Assembly (NCBI GenBank): GCA_963843745.1
Contig: CAWJLP010000021.1
Coordinates: 62,001-126,000 of the forward strand
Length of the DNA stretch: 64,000 nucleotides
Reading direction: 5' to 3'
Origin: Trebonia sp963843745
GTDB lineage: Bacteria; Actinomycetota; Actinomycetes; Streptosporangiales; Streptosporangiaceae
Shown: one piece after another, positions 48,708 through 57,466 of the stretch
Position numbering within the stretch: the stretch's first letter is position 1
Layout: every line of letters starts with the position of its first letter
Translations under genes and position numbers: made by a program
Notes under the pieces: model-generated
Database searches by the model: none
Told to the model about the DNA's origin: nothing
Seen by the model: only the letters and a program-made list of their open reading frames with translations

Positions 48708-51455
48708 GTGGAGACCCTCACGTACTTGTTCACCGACATTGAGGGTTCGACGGCGCTGCTCGGGCGGCTGGGGGACGACGATTACGCGCAGGTGCTGGCC
48801 GGGCATCACGCGCTGATCCGGTCGGCGCTGGCCGCGCATGACGGCCGCGAGGTGGACACGCAGGGGGATGAATTCTTTGCGGTGTTCTCCTCGCCGCGGG
48901 CGTGTGTGGCGGCCGTGCTGGAAATGCAGCAAGCCATTGGCGCATTCGCCTGGCCGGGCGGGGAGCGGGTGCGGGTGCGGATGGGGATCCATTGCGGGGA
49001 GGCGGCGCGGACACCGACTGGGCTGGTAGGCCTGGAGGTGCACCGGGCCGCCCGGGTGGCCGCGGTCGCCTACGGGGGGCAGGTGCTGGTGTCGGAGGCG
49101 GCGGCGGCGCTGGTCCGCGGCTGGCTGCCGCCGGGCGCGGCGCTGGCCGATCTCGGTAGCCACCGGCTGAAGGACCTGGGCCGCCCGGAACGGATCTTCC
49201 AGCTGACCGGGCCGGGTCTGCAAGCCGGGTTCCCGCCGCTGCGCTCGCTGGGCAACCCGGCGCTGCCGAACAATCTGCCCGCCCAGCTGTCGGCGTTCAT
49301 CGGCCGACAGCGGGAGGTGGCCGAGGTCCGGGCGCTGCTGGAATCGGCGCGGCTGGTCACCTTGACCGGGGCCGGCGGGTGCGGCAAGACCCGGCTGGGG
49401 CTGCAGGTGGCGGCCGAGCTGCTGGATGGGTCCGGGGACGGGGTGTGGCTGGCGGAGCTGGCCGCGGTCACCGACCAGGAGGCGGTGCCGACGGCCATCT
49501 CGCAGGCGCTGCGGCTGGCCGCTCAGCCGGGCCGGCCGGGGCTGGAGGCGCTGCTGGATGCCCTGGCGCTGCAGGATGTGCTGATCGTGCTGGACAACTG
49601 CGAGCACCTGATCGGCGGGTGCGCCAAGATCGCGGAGGCGATCGTGCGGCGCTGCCCGCGGGTGCATCTGCTAGCCACCGGCCGGGAGCCGCTGGGCATC
49701 GGCGGAGAGGTCATTTACCGGGTGCCGTCGCTATCGCTGCCCGGCCCCGAGGACTCCGGCTTCGCGCCCGGGTCTTCCGATGCGGTCGCGCTGTTCACGG
49801 ACCGGGCCCGGGCCAACGGCGTCGTCCTGTCCGTGGATGAGCAGGCCGGGCCGGTGGTGGTGTCGGTGTGCCGGCGGCTGGACGGGATGCCGCTGGCGAT
49901 CGAGCTGGCCGCGGCCCGGCTGCGGTCGATGTCGCTGGCCGAGCTGCACGGCCGGCTGGATCAGCGGTTCCGGCTGCTGACCGGGGGCAGCCGCACCGCG
50001 GTGGCACGCCAGCAGACGCTGCGGGCGACGGTCGCCTGGTCTTATTCGCTGCTGACCGGCGCCGAACAGCTGCTGCTGGCCCGTCTGTCGGTGTTCGCCG
50101 GCGGCTTCGGCCTGGATGCCGCCGAGGCGGTGTGCGGGTCCGGTGACCTGGACGTGCTGGATGTCGCGGATCTGCTCGGGTCGCTGGTGGACAAGAGCCT
50201 GGTGGTAGCCGAACAAGCCGGGGCCGGGCTGCGGTACCGGCTGCTGGAGACGATCCGGCTGTTCGCCGCCGAGCGGCTCGTCGAGGCCGGCGAGGCTGAG
50301 GCCGCCGCGGTCGCCGCGGCGCACTGCGCGCATTTCCTGGCGGTCGCCGAGCAGGCTGCTGCTTACCTGACCGGGCCGGAGCAGGGCGGCTGGCTGGCCC
50401 GGCTGGACGCCGACCAGGCCAACCTGCGGCGCGCCGCCAGGCATGCGGCCGGCTGGCCGGACGGGACCGCGGTGGTGCTGCGCCTGGGCGTCGCGCTCGG
50501 GTGGCGCTACTGGTGGGCCCGTAACCGGCAGCAGGAGGGTTTCGGGCTGCTCGTGCCGGTGCTCCGGCGGCCCGACGCCGACGCCGACCCCGCGCTGTTC
50601 GCCGCGGCACTGATCACCGCTGCGATCGTCGCTTCCCTCATTGACCTCCCCACCGCACGGCAGCTTGCTGAACAGGCGGTCCAGGTCGCCCGCCAGCTGG
50701 GCGACGAGCGGCTGCTCAGCAGAGCCCTGGCGGCACTGTGCGGCGCGTATTACTTCGCCGGCCAGCTGGAGGCAGGGCTCCCGTTCGGGCAGGAATCGGT
50801 CGAGCGGGCCCGGCGGCTCGGCGACGACGAGCTGCTGGCCTGGAGCCTGATGACCTATCTCATGATCATCGGCACCATCCACCCGGCCCAGTCCCTGCCG
50901 CTGTTCGCCGAGGCGATCGCCTGCACCGAACGATCCGGCGACCATCTCACCAACTCCGTCCTGCACAGCAACGCCAGCGGTGCTGCAGAAGCCGCCGGGG
51001 ACATCCCCGCCGCCCGGGCTCACCTGGAAGCCGCCGCACAAGCCGCGCAGCAGATCGGATACGAGCACGCCCTCGTCCAGGCGAACCTGGGTGGCGTGCT
51101 GCGCGCGGAGAGAGACCTCGACGGCGCCCGGTCCGCCTTCGAGGCAAGCCTGCGGATCGGCCGCCGGAACGGCGACAACTGGAACATGGCCGGCGCCATC
51201 CTCGGCCTGGCCTGCCTGGCCGGCGATGCGGGCGACTGGGACCGGGCAGCCGCGCTGCACGGCGCCGCGCAGACCCTCCAGGACCGGACCGGCCATCCGT
51301 GGCAAAAAGGCGCCGCGCGTGACCGCCGGGACAGCCTGGACCAAGCACGTGCGCACCTGGGCGATGAGCAGCTGGAGCGGGCCTACGCCCAGGGCATGGC
51401 GCTCAGCCTCGAGAAGGCCCTCGACCTAGCCCTCCCGAAAGCGGGCCCGGCCTGA
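48708..51455 (+). CDS. Class III adenylate/guanylate cyclase fused to an AfsR/LuxR-type ATPase
   Basis: About 915 residues from GTG 48708 (ATG 48654 is an alternative). The cyclase domain, residues 1-170, has TYLFTDIEGSTALLGRLGDD and DTQGDEFFAVF with both metal Asp. The usual Asn of the VNxAxR block is His here (EVHRAARV). The NB-ARC/AAA ATPase follows with LVTLTGAGGCGKTRLGLQVA and IVLDNCEHL, then a winged-helix region and TPR-like repeats to the end. Mycobacterial Rv0386-type proteins share this order but end in a LuxR HTH, which I do not see. It is a signalling ATPase with possible residual cyclase activity. Confidence 0.88.
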   Translation: METLTYLFTDIEGSTALLGRLGDDDYAQVLAGHHALIRSALAAHDGREVDTQGDEFFAVFSSPRACVAAVLEMQQAIGAFAWPGGERVRVRMGIHCGEAARTPTGLVGLEVHRAARVAAVAYGGQVLVSEAAAALVRGWLPPGAALADLGSHRLKDLGRPERIFQLTGPGLQAGFPPLRSLGNPALPNNLPAQLSAFIGRQREVAEVRALLESARLVTLTGAGGCGKTRLGLQVAAELLDGSGDGVWLAELAAVTDQEAVPTAISQALRLAAQPGRPGLEALLDALALQDVLIVLDNCEHLIGGCAKIAEAIVRRCPRVHLLATGREPLGIGGEVIYRVPSLSLPGPEDSGFAPGSSDAVALFTDRARANGVVLSVDEQAGPVVVSVCRRLDGMPLAIELAAARLRSMSLAELHGRLDQRFRLLTGGSRTAVARQQTLRATVAWSYSLLTGAEQLLLARLSVFAGGFGLDAAEAVCGSGDLDVLDVADLLGSLVDKSLVVAEQAGAGLRYRLLETIRLFAAERLVEAGEAEAAAVAAAHCAHFLAVAEQAAAYLTGPEQGGWLARLDADQANLRRAARHAAGWPDGTAVVLRLGVALGWRYWWARNRQQEGFGLLVPVLRRPDADADPALFAAALITAAIVASLIDLPTARQLAEQAVQVARQLGDERLLSRALAALCGAYYFAGQLEAGLPFGQESVERARRLGDDELLAWSLMTYLMIIGTIHPAQSLPLFAEAIACTERSGDHLTNSVLHSNASGAAEAAGDIPAARAHLEAAAQAAQQIGYEHALVQANLGGVLRAERDLDGARSAFEASLRIGRRNGDNWNMAGAILGLACLAGDAGDWDRAAALHGAAQTLQDRTGHPWQKGAARDRRDSLDQARAHLGDEQLERAYAQGMALSLEKALDLALPKAGPA

Positions 51456-52198
51456 CCGCCACCGCCGTCAAACCCGATGGTCGTCATTGATCAGCCAGGC
51501 CAGGGCCGCCGCAGACACCGTGCTCGCGTCCGCATCGGACACCGGCCGGACATGCCCGGCCGGCGCGCCGCACGCCGCAGCCAGACGCTGCCAGGCGCCT
51601 GCTGACCGCGCGGCAGCGAAGCGGCGTCCACAGCAGCAGATCGTTCGTTCAGTTCAGGGGCGACACGAACGGTCAGGCCGACCGACCGGGATTGGCGCCA
51701 GATCGGCGATTCCGGCGCGTGGGTCCTGCTTGGATGGCTTACCCGGCGTGAGTGCGGGTGGCATCAGCCCGGGCTGCCGCCGAGGCTGATCTCGTTGCCG
51801 GCGGTGACTTGGTAGGTCACCGGGCGAGGCAGAGGCCCGGCGGCGACCAGGACCGCGGTACCCGAGCTCGTTACGGTCCAGCGCGGTGGCAGCGACCGTA
51901 ATCGGCAGCCGGGGACGGCGGACGTGCGATGGCTGGCGAGGGCTCGAAGGAGTCCTCCTCGATGGCGTGCTCGGGGAACCCGGCGATGGTGCACAGCCGG
52001 GTACCGGAAGGCGCGGGCACGGCCGCGCGCTCCAGCTCGCGGGTGAAGGCCTCGATGCCGGCGCGGCGGTCCGCGAACGCGGAAGGGACCGGGCCGGCAC
52101 CAGGCGGTAACTGGCGCAGGTCGAGGGTCGCCGTCTCTCGCTGGTCAGGCCGACGGTGCCTGTCAGAACCGGCGGGCGCGAGCCGCCCGGCATTGCCT
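51456..52198. other. Gene-free stretch
   Basis: About 740 bp. The left 310 bp (51456-51764) contain no supported gene. The right part holds the decayed minus-strand gene described separately. Confidence 0.35.
51770..52145 (-). pseudogene. Decayed gene, family unknown
   Basis: Protein-like sequence moves between frames on the minus strand: TLDLRQLPPGAGPVPSAFAD, GIEAFTRELERAAVPAPSGT and LCTIAGFPEHAIEEDSFEPS in one frame, LPITVAATALDRNELG in a second, and AVLVAAGPLPRPVTYQVTAG then NEISLGG in a third, ending at a stop near 51767. No start or complete domain can be built. At least two frameshifts are needed, so this is probably a remnant rather than sequencing error alone. Confidence 0.4.
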
Positions 52199-52657
52199 CT
52201 ACGGTGTATCTTCTGCCGGTGAGGGGTCTGGCATGCCGGGGTCTGGGCCGGGATCGCGGCCGACGGCTGCGGCTTGGAGGCGGGCGATGTAGTGGGTCCA
52301 GCCGCTGACGTGCCCGGGCCGTTCACCTGAGGGCAGGTCACGGTGCTCGAGTTCGACGCGGGTACCGCCGCGGTCGGCGGTCAGCCGGACCTCGACGGTG
52401 CTTGCTCCGGGTGGCAGGCGATCGGACCCGGCGTAGCCCCAGCTGATAAGCAGCAGGTGCGGCGGGTCGAGGTGCAGGAAGCGGCCCCGTACCGGCGCCC
52501 CTTTGATGTCGAGGTCGAACCGGCCGCCAGGCTCGGCTTCGACTAGGGCGTAGTCGCCCATCCAGGAGAGGATTGCCTCCGGCCGGGTGAAGTACTCATA
52601 CACCCGCTCGGGTGGGGCGTCGATATGCACGGAGGCGATGACCGGCTCAGCGTCCAT
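52199..52657 (-). CDS. SRPBCC/AHSA1-family protein
   Basis: A 152-residue START-like protein: VIASVHIDAPPERVYEYFTR, ILSWMGDYALVEAEPGGRFD and VEVRLTADRGGTRVELEHRD, then the C-terminal helix GWTHYIARLQAAAVG. It overlaps the ArsR gene by 11 bases, an arrangement common in actinobacteria, in which the ArsR protein controls the AHSA1 gene. Ligand unknown. Confidence 0.87.
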   Translation of the reverse strand: MDAEPVIASVHIDAPPERVYEYFTRPEAILSWMGDYALVEAEPGGRFDLDIKGAPVRGRFLHLDPPHLLLISWGYAGSDRLPPGASTVEVRLTADRGGTRVELEHRDLPSGERPGHVSGWTHYIARLQAAAVGRDPGPDPGMPDPSPAEDTP

Positions 52658-52964
52658 CGCCGGACTCCACCGCCTGCTTGAGGCGCTGCAGGTGCTCGGG
52701 CCAGAACTCGGTGAGGAAGTCCCGCAGAGCGGCCAGCCCCTCGGGGCGCACCATGTACAGGCGCCGCTGGCCGTCCGGGCGGACCGCTACCAGGCCGGCG
52801 TCCTTGAGCACTTTCAGGTGCTGGGAGATCGCCTGCTGGGTGACGTCGAAGTGCCCGGCGATCTCGTTGACCGAGCGCGGCCGGTCACGCACGAGCCGCA
52901 AGATGTCCCGTCGGCGCGGTTCAGCGAGGGCCTGGAACGCAGCGTCGCTCACGGCGCCCAGCAT
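52647..52964 (-). CDS. ArsR-family winged-helix repressor
   Basis: A 105-residue ArsR/SmtB regulator from ATG 52964. The wHTH is SDAAFQALAEPRRRDILRLV, NEIAGHFDVTQQAISQHLKV and LKDAGLVAVRPDGQRRLYMV. Metal-binding Cys pairs are absent, so it likely responds to a non-metal signal. An operator array with CTTGTACAAG lies directly upstream, between it and the divergent SnoaL-like gene. Confidence 0.92.
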   Translation of the reverse strand: MLGAVSDAAFQALAEPRRRDILRLVRDRPRSVNEIAGHFDVTQQAISQHLKVLKDAGLVAVRPDGQRRLYMVRPEGLAALRDFLTEFWPEHLQRLKQAVESGDGR

Positions 52965-52984
52965 AACACAATCACAAGGCTTGA

Positions 52985-53033
52985 CTTGTACAAGCACAGA
53001 CTAGTAACTTATACAAGCCTGAGCTTGTACACC
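52985..53033. promoter_or_regulatory. ArsR operator array
   Basis: CTTGTACAAG (52985-52994) is a perfect palindrome, CTTATACAAG (53008-53017) differs by one base, and CTTGTACACC (53024-53033) is a degenerate third copy. Centres are 23 and 16 bp apart. They lie between divergent ArsR and SnoaL-like genes and are the likely binding sites of the ArsR protein. Confidence 0.72.
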
Positions 53034-53082
53034 GGCAGGCGCGGCCGCACGCCGGCCTGAGCCGCCCCGCGGAAGGAGCCGT

Positions 53083-53445
53083 ATGAGCACGCAGGACACC
53101 GCCATGATCGTCCGCGCCTACCACCAGGCCTGGACAAGCAGGGATTTCGCCTCCGCGACCGCTCTCCTGGCCGGCACCCTGACCGTCGAGGTGCCGGTCA
53201 ACGACTACCCCACGACCGAGTCCTTCGCCGCCGCCCTGAAGAGCTTCGGGTCCATGGTGACCAAGGTCGATCTTGTCGCGGCGATGAGCGAAGGCAACGA
53301 GGCAATGCTCCTGTACGACATCGACGCCGAGCCCTTGGGAACGCTGCGCGTCGCTGAGCACTTCACCGTCGACGGCGGCAAGATCACCCGCATCCGCCAG
53401 ATTCACGACACCGTGGCGGTCCGCGCGGCTGGCCTGGCTGGCTAA
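53083..53445 (+). CDS. SnoaL-like/NTF2-fold protein
   Basis: A 120-residue NTF2-fold protein from ATG 53083 behind GGAAGGAG. It reads IVRAYHQAWTSRDFASATAL, LTVEVPVNDYPTTESFAAAL and LRVAEHFTVDGGKITRIRQI, the usual cone fold pattern. It is divergent from the ArsR operon and probably co-regulated through the CTTGTACAAG sites. Ligand or reaction unknown. Confidence 0.82.
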   Translation: MSTQDTAMIVRAYHQAWTSRDFASATALLAGTLTVEVPVNDYPTTESFAAALKSFGSMVTKVDLVAAMSEGNEAMLLYDIDAEPLGTLRVAEHFTVDGGKITRIRQIHDTVAVRAAGLAG

Positions 53446-53484
53446 GGGCGACCGGCCCGCTCCGGCATAGAAAGGAAGAGGAGC

Positions 53485-53937
53485 ATGACCCCGAAACCCG
53501 GCAACGTCGTCAGCGCCCGAGCCGCAATGTATGCGCGGCAGCTCACCATCGGTGCGGCCCGCCAGCGCGTGTTCGACGCCATCGCCACCCTCGATGGCGT
53601 CCGCCACTGGTGGACGACCGTCGTGACCGGCTCTGCCGCAGCCGGCGGCGAGCTGCGCTTCGGGTTCGCCGGGTTGGACGAACAGATCGTCATGCGCGTC
53701 GACGCCCTGCGGCCACCCTCGGCGGTTGGATGGTCATGCGTGGCACATACCAGGGACGAGGAGTGGACCGGCAGCCAGGTGCGGTTTGAGCTCTCCGAAC
53801 GCGGGCCGCAGGCGTGCGAGCTGCACTTCCGGCACATTGGGATCTTTCCTGAGGTCGTGGCGGCGGGGTGGGATCACTTCCTGGCCAGCCTGGCTGCCTA
53901 CGCAGAGCACGGCGGGGGCAGCCCGTACGGGGCGTGA
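53485..53937 (+). CDS. SRPBCC-family protein
   Basis: A 150-residue START-like domain: RQLTIGAARQRVFDAIATLD, VRHWWTTVVTGSAAAGGELR and CELHFRHIGIFPEVVAAGWD, ending with FLASLAAYAEHGGGSPYG. It follows the SnoaL-like gene by 39 bp in the same direction and is probably co-transcribed. Two SRPBCC proteins flank the same operator array, one on each strand. Confidence 0.85.
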   Translation: MTPKPGNVVSARAAMYARQLTIGAARQRVFDAIATLDGVRHWWTTVVTGSAAAGGELRFGFAGLDEQIVMRVDALRPPSAVGWSCVAHTRDEEWTGSQVRFELSERGPQACELHFRHIGIFPEVVAAGWDHFLASLAAYAEHGGGSPYGA

Positions 53938-54078
53938 CGGGCACCTCCCACACCAAAGCCATTGCCCTGGCCGGCAGAACGCTCATGCCAGAGCCCAGCC
54001 TGAGGGCGCCGATGGGCCGCGCCTCCCCCGGGCGGGCTCGAGGACCAAGGACATACGAGTCAGTCGCGCAGATTCTCG

Positions 54079-54969
54079 TTAGTCTTCGAGGCTGGCGCGC
54101 TGGCGCAGCAGGGCCAGGAACGCGCTGGCGGCCGGCGTGTGGCGGTGGTCGGCGCGCCACACCACGCCGACGGTCCGGTCGAGGGCCGGCGTCGCCGGAC
54201 GTACCACGACCGCTGGGGGCGGCGGGTCGCTCACGGCCGATGCTGGCACGAAGGCTATCCCGAGCCCTTCGCTCACGAGCGCGAGCAGGCGGTTGTGGCT
54301 GCTGGTCTGGAAACTCACGCGGGGCACGAACCCGGCCTGCTCGGTGGCCCGCTCCGAGATGGCCCGCAGGCCGGTGCCCGGCTTGAAGAAGATGAACGTC
54401 TCGCCCCGGAGCTGCCGCACGTCGACGGTTTCCAGCGCGGCCAGCCGGTGGGCGGCCGGCATCGCGACCAGCACGGGCTCGCGGACCAGCGGGGCAACCT
54501 CGAGGCCCGCGGGGCGCTCGACATCGAGCGCGGCGATTGCGAGGTCGATCTCGCCTCGCGCGGTCATCGCGAGCATGTCGCGGGTGGAGTCCTCGCGCAG
54601 CGATACATCGACCCCGGGATGGGCGGCGTGAAACGCCGCGATCAGGCGGGGCAGGTCCAGCCCGGCGAGGGCCTGCATGGCGCCGAGCACCAGCCGACCG
54701 GTGGTCAGGCCCTTGAGGGCGGCGATCTCCTCACGCGCCGCGTCCATCTCCGCCAGGGCGCGGTGAGCCCGCAGGAGGAAGATGTCTCCTGCCTCGGTCA
54801 GGCGCACCCCGCCGCGCGAGCGTTCGAATAGCTCGACGCCCAGCTCCTGCTCCAGGAGCTTGATCTGGTGCGAGAGCGCGGGCTGGGCCACCGGGACCGC
54901 AGCCGCCGCCCTGGTGAAATGCCGGTGGGCCGCGACGGCGACGGCGTAACGCAGCTGCCGGAGTTCCAT
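54079..54969 (-). CDS. LysR-family transcriptional regulator
   Basis: A 296-residue LysR protein. The HTH covers residues 1-60 (MELRQLRYAVAVAAHRHFTR, AAVPVAQPALSHQIKLLEQE), followed by the SBP-like effector domain with ALAEMDAAREEIAALKGL and LVALVSEGLGIAFVPASAV. It is divergent from the carboxymuconolactone-decarboxylase-like gene with a 105-bp gap, so it probably regulates that gene. Confidence 0.93.
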   Translation of the reverse strand: MELRQLRYAVAVAAHRHFTRAAAAVPVAQPALSHQIKLLEQELGVELFERSRGGVRLTEAGDIFLLRAHRALAEMDAAREEIAALKGLTTGRLVLGAMQALAGLDLPRLIAAFHAAHPGVDVSLREDSTRDMLAMTARGEIDLAIAALDVERPAGLEVAPLVREPVLVAMPAAHRLAALETVDVRQLRGETFIFFKPGTGLRAISERATEQAGFVPRVSFQTSSHNRLLALVSEGLGIAFVPASAVSDPPPPAVVVRPATPALDRTVGVVWRADHRHTPAASAFLALLRQRASLED

Positions 54970-55074
54970 ATCGATTCGCGATCAAAGCCAGTCTGATCAT
55001 GTCTTGGACAGCTTATCGCGGCCAGCGGGAAGCTGGGATCAGGCCCGATCAGGGATCCACGCGAGGAGGAAACC

Positions 55075-55689
55075 GTGACCCGCATCAGCTACGTCGACCC
55101 CGCCACCGTCACCGATCCCGAGCTCGTGGCGATCATGGAGCGCGCGCGGCAGTCCGGCACGCCGCGACCGGAGAGCCAGGCGATCCGGCTGCACAATCCG
55201 CCGGTCATGAAGGCGTTCAACAACGCCTGGGAGGCCTTCTTCCGGCAAGGCGTGACCGACCACGCGATCAAGGAGCTGTGCCGGCTGTACATCGCGAAGT
55301 CCGTCGAGTGCCAGTACTGCGGCGGCCAGCGTTCCGTGCTGGCCAGGGAGCAGGGCGCAACGGAGTCGCAGGTCGACGACATCCTGGACTTCGAGTCGTC
55401 GGAGCGGTTCGATGACCGGGAGCGCACGGCGCTGTCTTGGGCGATGGCCATCGCCTGGGACCCGGGTCTCGCCGACGACGAGCTCTGGAGCCGCCTGCAC
55501 GAGCACTTCACGGAGCCTCAGCTCATCGAGCTCGGGCACTTCATCGCGCTGACGCTCGGTCAGCAGCGCTTCCTGAAGACCGTCGGCGTCCGTCACGGCG
55601 AGGTCCTCGCCGACACCGACGCCGGCCTCGCACCCGAGGAAGCGGCGCGGCTGCACACCGCCCAGCCCGTGGCAGCCCGAAACCCCTGA
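55075..55689 (+). CDS. Carboxymuconolactone decarboxylase/AhpD-family protein
   Basis: A 204-residue helical protein from GTG 55075 behind GAGGAGG. The redox motif region reads KSVECQYCGGQRSVLA: CxxC is kept, but the His usually three residues later is Arg. AhpD members use CxxCxxxH, so peroxidase-type chemistry may be altered. ERTALSWAMAIAWDPGLADD is also typical. It is likely controlled by the divergent LysR protein. Confidence 0.85.
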   Translation: MTRISYVDPATVTDPELVAIMERARQSGTPRPESQAIRLHNPPVMKAFNNAWEAFFRQGVTDHAIKELCRLYIAKSVECQYCGGQRSVLAREQGATESQVDDILDFESSERFDDRERTALSWAMAIAWDPGLADDELWSRLHEHFTEPQLIELGHFIALTLGQQRFLKTVGVRHGEVLADTDAGLAPEEAARLHTAQPVAARNP

Positions 55690-55740
55690 ACTGACCCAAT
55701 GGCTAGTTCGTCCGGGAATCTTGCAGTGTGGTAGGACCTG

Positions 55741-55965
55741 ATGAACGTGGTGGACACCGCGCTGCGCCGGTACCCGTTCCTGGACGCCGAGCGGATGGGC
55801 GTGCTCGGCGGCTCCTACGGCGGCTTCATGACGTCGTGGATCGTCTCGCACTGGGCCACGAGCTGAGCCGGAGCGGCTCGCCACGTCATCGCGTGCAGCG
55901 GTTCGAGGCGATCCCCGAATGGTTCGGCCGCTACCTCGCGCAGCAGCGCGGCTCCCGGCAGCCGC
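55741..55965 (+). pseudogene. S9 prolyl-oligopeptidase fragments with internal deletion
   Basis: The frame from ATG 55741 gives MNVVDTALRRYPFLDAERMG then VLGGSYGGFMTSWIVSH, which is the nucleophile region of an S9 acylaminoacyl-peptidase. It stops at 55864. In the next frame the C-terminal end of the same family follows at once: GHELSRSGSPRHRVQRFEAI and PEWFGRYLAQQ. About 60-90 residues between these blocks and the whole propeller domain are missing, so this is a deleted gene remnant. Confidence 0.8.
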
Positions 55966-56069
55966 CACCTTACGTTCTGAATGAAAAGAAGGATTCTTCC
56001 GAACGGGCCCGTGGTTCCTCTTCCAGTAAGCGGCTCTCGGCGGGGCTGGGGGGCGGGACCGGCCCTCGG

Positions 56070-56360
56070 CTATGGCCGGATGTCGGCGAGGCGATCGCGA
56101 CATCCGCGGCCACCTGGGCCGTCAGATCCAGCCTGATGGTCCCGGTAGTTCACCGGGGCCGCGATGATCTTGGACGGGTCGGCGACTGGCACGCGAAGGC
56201 GGACATCCCGCAGCCGGATTCCGGCCTCGCGGTCTGGAACAGACAGCGTTCCGGCGCTCCAGGAAGCGATCGCGTCCCGCATTGTCCGGGCGGGCAGGGG
56301 GATCACCTGATCGCCGGCCAAGTACCCCACCCGGCCGTCGTCGTAGCTCACCAGGCGCAT
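56070..56360 (-). pseudogene. Fumarylacetoacetate hydrolase-family gene, truncated
   Basis: Only the N-terminal 80 or so residues are family-like: MRLVSYDDGRVGYLAGDQVI, then DPSKIIAAPVNYRDHQAG. The catalytic domain that should follow is absent, and the frame runs into unrelated sequence and stops at 56070. It is the last gene of the gentisate operon, following the dioxygenase stop immediately. A complete member would hydrolyse fumarylpyruvate, the third step of gentisate breakdown. Confidence 0.78.
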
Positions 56361-57452
56361 TCATATCTCCTTGTCCGCCAGCACGTCCTGCCGCTGCCCT
56401 GCTTTCTCGGTGCGGGCGAGGCCCAGCGCCTCGAGCGCCGGCGCGTCAGAGAAGTGGAACAGGTCGGCGTCGTCGGCGGCCTCGTGATCGACCGCCGCCC
56501 ACGAGGGCGTGACGAACATGTCGCCGGCTGTCCAGCGGAAGCGGCGCCCATCGATCACGGTCGCGCCTGATCCGCGGTAGACGACCCAGATTCCGCTGCC
56601 CGCCGTCCGGACCGTTGAGGTGCGGTGCCCGGCGAGCACCCGGTGCATTTCCGCCCGCACCGTCGGCATCACGTCCCGCCCGGTTACCGGGTCGGCGTAG
56701 CGGACGCAGGCCGCAGGCTGCCCCGTGGTCGCGATCAGCCGGGACAGGGCCGCGTCCACGGATGGCCAGCGATAGGCGAGCAGCCGGGAGGACCGGCCGG
56801 ACCCCGGCTCTTCCACGTCTGCCTGCTCGCCGGCCGGCAGCAGCCCGGCCCCGCCGTAGAGCTGCTCAGATCGTGACGCCTGCGCCGGCTCGTACCCGGT
56901 CAGCTCCTCGCTGCCGGGCTCGAAGAAGATGGCGTCGAGGCTCCGCACCAGGGGAAGGTCCAGGCCGTCGAACCAGATCATCGGCTCGGTGCCCGGGTTG
57001 TGATGCTCGTGCCAGGTCCAGCTCGGGGTGAGGATCACGTCGCCAGGAGCCATATGGACCGCGTCGCCGTTGACCAGTGTCCACACCCCGCTGCCTTCCA
57101 GCACGAATCGCAGCGCCGCCGGGGTGTGCCGGTGCGCGGGAGCGAGTTCGCCGCCGCCCAGGAACTGCACCGCCCCCCACAGCGTGTGCGTGGCGAACGG
57201 CAGGCCGCCCAGATCCGGGTGAGACAGCGAGAGCACCCGCCGGTCGCCGCCGCGATCGATGCCGACCAGCTCGCCGGACCGCTCCGCGAGATCCCGCAGC
57301 GTCTTCCACCGCCAGATGTGCGGCCTGAGCCGGTCCGGTGTCCGGGTCAGCAGGCCGGGCTGGGTCCACAGCGGCTGCAGGTCGGCCGCCGCCAGGTCGG
57401 CATACAGGCCGTCCACGTCGGGAGTGTCGTCATGGAACCGCGCAGTGACCAT
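56361..57452 (-). CDS. Gentisate 1,2-dioxygenase (bicupin)
   Basis: A 363-residue bicupin. The first cupin has the metal site GELAPAHRHTPAALRFVLEG (His107, His109 and the following Glu) and PSWTWHEHHNPG. The second cupin contains VVYRGSGATVIDG and VTPSWAAVDHEA, where the ligands are partly lost, as is usual in this family. It cleaves gentisate to maleylpyruvate. It follows the hydroxylase gene by 14 bp and precedes the truncated fumarylacetoacetase gene. Confidence 0.9.
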   Translation of the reverse strand: MVTARFHDDTPDVDGLYADLAAADLQPLWTQPGLLTRTPDRLRPHIWRWKTLRDLAERSGELVGIDRGGDRRVLSLSHPDLGGLPFATHTLWGAVQFLGGGELAPAHRHTPAALRFVLEGSGVWTLVNGDAVHMAPGDVILTPSWTWHEHHNPGTEPMIWFDGLDLPLVRSLDAIFFEPGSEELTGYEPAQASRSEQLYGGAGLLPAGEQADVEEPGSGRSSRLLAYRWPSVDAALSRLIATTGQPAACVRYADPVTGRDVMPTVRAEMHRVLAGHRTSTVRTAGSGIWVVYRGSGATVIDGRRFRWTAGDMFVTPSWAAVDHEAADDADLFHFSDAPALEALGLARTEKAGQRQDVLADKEI

Positions 57453-57466
57453 TGCTCTCCTTCTGC

